The position numbers and the translations under genes are program-made. Below the pieces are notes generated by a model, which worked only from the letters and a program-made list of their open reading frames with translations, was not told the DNA's origin and ran no database searches. This document shows, one piece after another, positions 60,480 through 64,000 of a stretch of DNA of 64,000 nucleotides; within the stretch, counting starts at the first letter, position 1, and each line of letters begins with the position of its first letter. The DNA comes from Anaeramoeba flamelloides (lineage: Eukaryota > Metamonada > Anaeramoebidae), in contig JANTQA010000070.1 of NCBI GenBank assembly GCA_027625915.1, positions 10,731,001-10,795,000 on the forward strand. Reading direction: 5' to 3'.

Positions 60480-60625
60480 ACATTGATAATATTTATCAAG
60501 AAAAACTGAAAGTCACAGCTATAGTTTATATCCAAGACTTTGATAAAAACTAATGTGAAGATTATAATTTTGTGAAAAAAATCAAAAGATTTTGAAAAAA
60601 TGTAAGAACTGATCCTAAATCAAAG
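60480..60625 (+). pseudogene. Decayed copy of the first B-box exon
   Basis: The plus strand reads EKLKVTAIVYIQDFDKN, a stop, CEDYNFVKKIKRF, a stop and KNVRTDP. This parallels KVLAQVYCRDCKENQCESCN and later HVRTEP of the B-box/TLDc gene. Several zinc-binding Cys are lost. Both copies continue with AAGTTTGT, so even the splice donor is preserved in place. This is a remnant of a paralogous TRIM-like gene; later exons would lie to the right but I could not find them. Confidence 0.6.
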
Positions 60626-61884
60626 TTTGTTATGTTTATTTTTTTTTTTTTTTTCATTTTATTTTTTTTTTAACATTTGATAATTTTTGCAAGAATAAAC
60701 AATCTCAAAAAAGAACAATGAGTTTTTATTTTAATATAATTGTGTTTATTTTGATAAATAATGACCAACCTTATTTTTTTTCTTTTTCATTTATCATTTT
60801 ACTTTCTTTCCTCTTTTAGTTTCCTTCTTTTTTTCAAAATAAAAAATTGTGAAATCTTGAAAAATAAATCAATAATTTATTTTTTGCTCGTTTTGACCAT
60901 CTAATTGTCGAACCAACTTATAAAAATTAAAAAAATTTAAAAGTCAATTTAATTTTTTTTTTAGGAATTGGTAAGTGTGTTAATCACAATTGAAAACTCT
61001 TAATATTAAACTTTGTTCTTCTTCTTTTGAAATTTACATCTTGAAAATCGATAAAGATTTTTCAAATAGATTTTCAAAATTTCAAAAATTTTATATTGGA
61101 CTTCTCTGATTGATAACCAATACTTTCATTTTACATTTCTAAAAATTGAAAATTTTGATTTCAAGTAACCAAATCAGGTTTTTATCAGAACTAGTAGAAA
61201 AAAGAAAAAGATCAAGCAAGATCAATTCAGTGTAAAAACTTAAGTGATTGTTTTCCACACTTCCTTCTTGTAATTTGAGATCATATTTTTATTTTTTTTT
61301 GATTCGAATTTAAGGAGGATCTTAATTTTACTTGAAGTAAAGATTATTTTTAGAACTAACAACATATTTGTTGGCTTTTAACTGAATGTTTCATAAAGAA
61401 AGTTCTTCTTAAAATTTAAAATTTTCTGTTTTTTTTTGAATTTTGTTGATTTTTGGATAAAAAATTCTCTACAATACTAATTCAAGAATTTGCCTTTGAA
61501 ATGTTCAAAAATCAAAATACACTTGATTTACTTACTTTCGCTTGATTATAAAAATAAAAGTAAGTTGAGTATAAGGGTATAAAAAATTTTTTGGATACGT
61601 AGAAAGTAAGTGAATCAAAAGTTAAACAATATTGTTTTTAATTTGACTCTGTTTTATTTGATAATTTCCAAAAAGTTTTTTGATCAGTAAATATACTATT
61701 AATAATTTTCATTAAATTTTCTCAAAAATAACAGAAATTTTCAATCTTTTGGGTTTTCCGTTAATTTGCTAACTTTTAAATCATTTTTTATTTACCAATG
61801 TATTATATTTCAATCCACACATAAAAAAAAATTAGGAAACTTATAAACAATTATTCACCAAAAAAAAAACATTTTTCCATTTTC
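60626..61884. other. Spacer, no gene seen
   Basis: A/T-rich with long T-runs near 60640. Nothing recognisable. Confidence 0.4.
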
Positions 61885-61925
61885 TTTTTTAATTTTTAAA
61901 GGAGGAGTTGTAAACTCCTCTTATT
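61885..61925 (-). mobile_element. LINE 3' end hairpin remnant
   Basis: On the minus strand GAGGAGTT...AACTCCTC (61902-61920) is followed by CTTTAAAAATTAAAAAAG, matching the other LINE 3' ends in layout. Confidence 0.45.
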
Positions 61926-62269
61926 GGAAAAACCCATTTTTTCTTCCTATCTTTATTGTATTGGGAATTCATCCTAAAAGATAAATAAAAAATAGAAAAA
62001 CCTTCAAAAAACCAATAAAAAAAATTTCAATAGTTTTGACTATTAACCAAAAAATATTTTCATATCAAAAATATTCCAAAATAAAATAATAAGTTAGTCT
62101 CAATAGTCTTGTTTTCATTCTTAGTGAATTTCTGAAAAGATAATCTTCTTTCAACAATAAGATTGTTTTGATTTCAAATTCATTTTAGAAAAAAAGTGAA
62201 ACTTGTTTTAAGGTGCAAGTAAACATTAAAAATCTTCCAGTAAATTTAAAGTCAACTCCAAATAAAATT

Positions 62270-63080
62270 TCACCACTTTTCGAAATGTGAAAAAAAAGTA
62301 AAAATCTGATTACTATAATAGCAAATTTACTTTTAATACAATTTTCTAGAAATAAATTATTGTTTGGAAAAGTTTGATGCAATTTTTCTCATTTTTGAAA
62401 AGTTAAAAAGCCAAGATAATACTGGATTCAAAAAAAAAAAACATTTTCTTTCAAAAAGAAAGAAATCTTATAGACCTTGAAAAAAAGTGTTCAAAAATAC
62501 AACTTTATTAATAAAACCACTAAGTTCTATAATAACTCAGTTTAAAAAATCCCCTTAATTTCAAAAAAAAAAAATTTACAATTATTATTTTTACCTTGAA
62601 AAAATATATCTTTTTTTTAATTCATATAGCAGTTAAAATCAATTTTTCCTTATTATTGACAAAAAAATATCATAAAAACCAAACAGTCAAATTAAAAATC
62701 CTCAGAAAATATATTTTTAAAACCTGGAAACTACTACTTATAATCAAAAGGAAATAATTTTTAATTTGATTATTTATAAACAATAATAAATGAGATAATC
62801 TAAATTTTTACAAAAAGTTATTAATAACATAAAGATTACTAATATCAAAAGACTAGGATTATTATTTCTCTATTTTTACCACTATTTTCATAAAAATAAA
62901 AACCAATTCAAATTATTAATTTTTGTAATAAAAAAAAACAGTAGATATATAAAATAATTGATTTTAACAATAAGATTACATAGGGGATAATCTGAATATT
63001 TGAAGAAATATATTACCTAATCTTTTAAATTTCTCGAAATTTAATAAATATTTGTGAATAAAAGAAAGGATTGATTGTTT
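62270..63080 (+). repeat. Long dispersed repeat, copy 2
   Basis: Collinear with 14770-15570 in the same orientation. Moderately diverged. Non-coding. Confidence 0.55.
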
Positions 63081-63496
63081 CTAATCTTTAAGAATTTAAT
63101 ATTTCATTTATTTTAACTGTATTTTTAAAATAAGATTATAAAGTTCCAGGTATTTTGTTCATTCAAATGATCAGAAATTTCAAAAAGTGAGATTTCATCA
63201 AAATAAAAATTTTTTTGTCACTTTTTCTTTTAATCATTTTTCGGATCCAAATAACGGATAAAAGATCTTTTTCATGGAAATTTTTTCAAGAAATGAGCTT
63301 GTTTAAAAATGAAAACTTATTTCTCTAAAGTTGATAAATGAAGGTGTTTATTGGGCTTAATTGTGTCTTTGTGTGGTATTAATTAGACTATTTCCCTTTT
63401 GAGAAAAAAAATAAATAAGAGTCACGAATCCCTTAAAAACAAATAAAGGATTGTGTAAAATAAAGCCCGTAAGGTACATGCAAAATTATGTAAATA

Positions 63497-63796
63497 TGAC
63501 CTTTATCTCTTTAGATCGAGAAGAGCTATTATATTTCAAATTGTTAGGAATTGTAAATTCTACCTAGTCAGATTTCTAAACTTAAGTTGTTACTAAAAAC
63601 TAATATTGAATCCTTTTTGTTCGAACTTGATTTTTTCTGTTGTTTTGATTGTAACCTAGATAATAATTGCATTCGAAAAAGGGTGTGGTTGAGGTTTTTA
63701 CTACCACCTTACAATTAGTAATCTGGCTAGGTAAATTAAATATTCCTAAAAATTTGAAATATAATAGTTCTTCTTGATCTAAAGAGATAAAGGTTA
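63497..63796. mobile_element. Short fold-back element, 80-base arms
   Basis: The left arm TGACCTTTATCTCTTTAGAT and following bases recur inverted at the right end with about ten differences over 80 bases. The middle is about 140 bases. Non-coding MITE-like element of unknown family. Confidence 0.7.
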
Positions 63797-64000
63797 TATT
63801 TTCATAACTTTTTAAATTTACACTGGTAAGGACTGTATTTTAGATAATCCTTAATAATGGTCTTTGAATTCTTAATGGGAAAAAACTTTTCCCTTCCTTT
63901 TAAGGATTTTTCTTTACTAAATTGATTCTCTAAGAAATTGGTATCAATTTGAGGTCTTTATTTTGTAAAGGAAAATATGAGAATTTAGTGAAAAGTTTTT

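Noticed and set aside
1-64000. tRNA, rRNA or retrovirus-like elements
   Set aside because: No tRNA box sequences, rRNA stretches, capsid-type genes or long terminal repeats were noticed on either strand. A covariance-model scan would be needed to exclude small RNAs.

Overview
The window is a piece of a very AT-rich, intron-bearing eukaryotic genome, most likely a free-living amoeboid protist. The multidomain signalling proteins (PH/SH3 arrays, SH3-RasGAP, a B-box/filamin/TLDc protein), Asn/Lys/Glu-rich low-complexity stretches, homopolymer runs and GT-AG introns fit such an organism. Anaeramoeba is my best guess, from the domain style only, and it remains an inference.

Six host genes can be supported. 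(1) A minus-strand frame, open from about 5.2 kb off the left edge, encodes more than 1,700 residues with four PH-helix-SH3 units in tandem. (2) A minus-strand CHMP7-type ESCRT-III protein lies at 12.2-13.8 kb. (3) A plus-strand protein with two SH3 domains and a RasGAP domain lies at 18.1-20.3 kb; it has a GC-rich core and a frame change at a long A-run. (4) A plus-strand TRIM-like gene (three B-boxes, coiled coils, filamin repeat, TLDc) spans 23.3-32.3 kb and contains a 6.6-kb intron. (5) A plus-strand secreted CrtC/AttH/tocopherol-cyclase-like protein has four exons across 43.4-51.5 kb. (6) A plus-strand PX-BAR sorting nexin has three exons across 55.0-59.4 kb. For genes 4, 5 and 6, the splice sites I chose keep the reading frame and restore domain continuity.

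The rest is non-coding and rich in transposon remains. There are at least seven families of short terminal-inverted-repeat elements, several nested or abutting. Two have TTAA target sites and several have TA target sites and CAGT-type ends. A 5'-truncated, decayed LINE lies at 38.6-41.0 kb, and three further LINE 3' ends share a terminal stem-loop whose paired bases covary. Long introns of genes 4, 5 and 6 are built largely from these elements. Gene relics include a decayed copy of the first B-box exon at 60.5 kb and a possible DEAD-box helicase fragment at 37 kb.

Themes of the gene set are membrane and endosome remodelling (CHMP7, PX-BAR) and phosphoinositide/Ras signalling (PH-SH3 array, SH3-RasGAP). 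The genes do not form an operon or a shared pathway. The observations most worth following are the four-unit PH-SH3 protein, the LINE 3' hairpin, the inverted arms around the first exons of gene 5, and the GC island inside the RasGAP gene.
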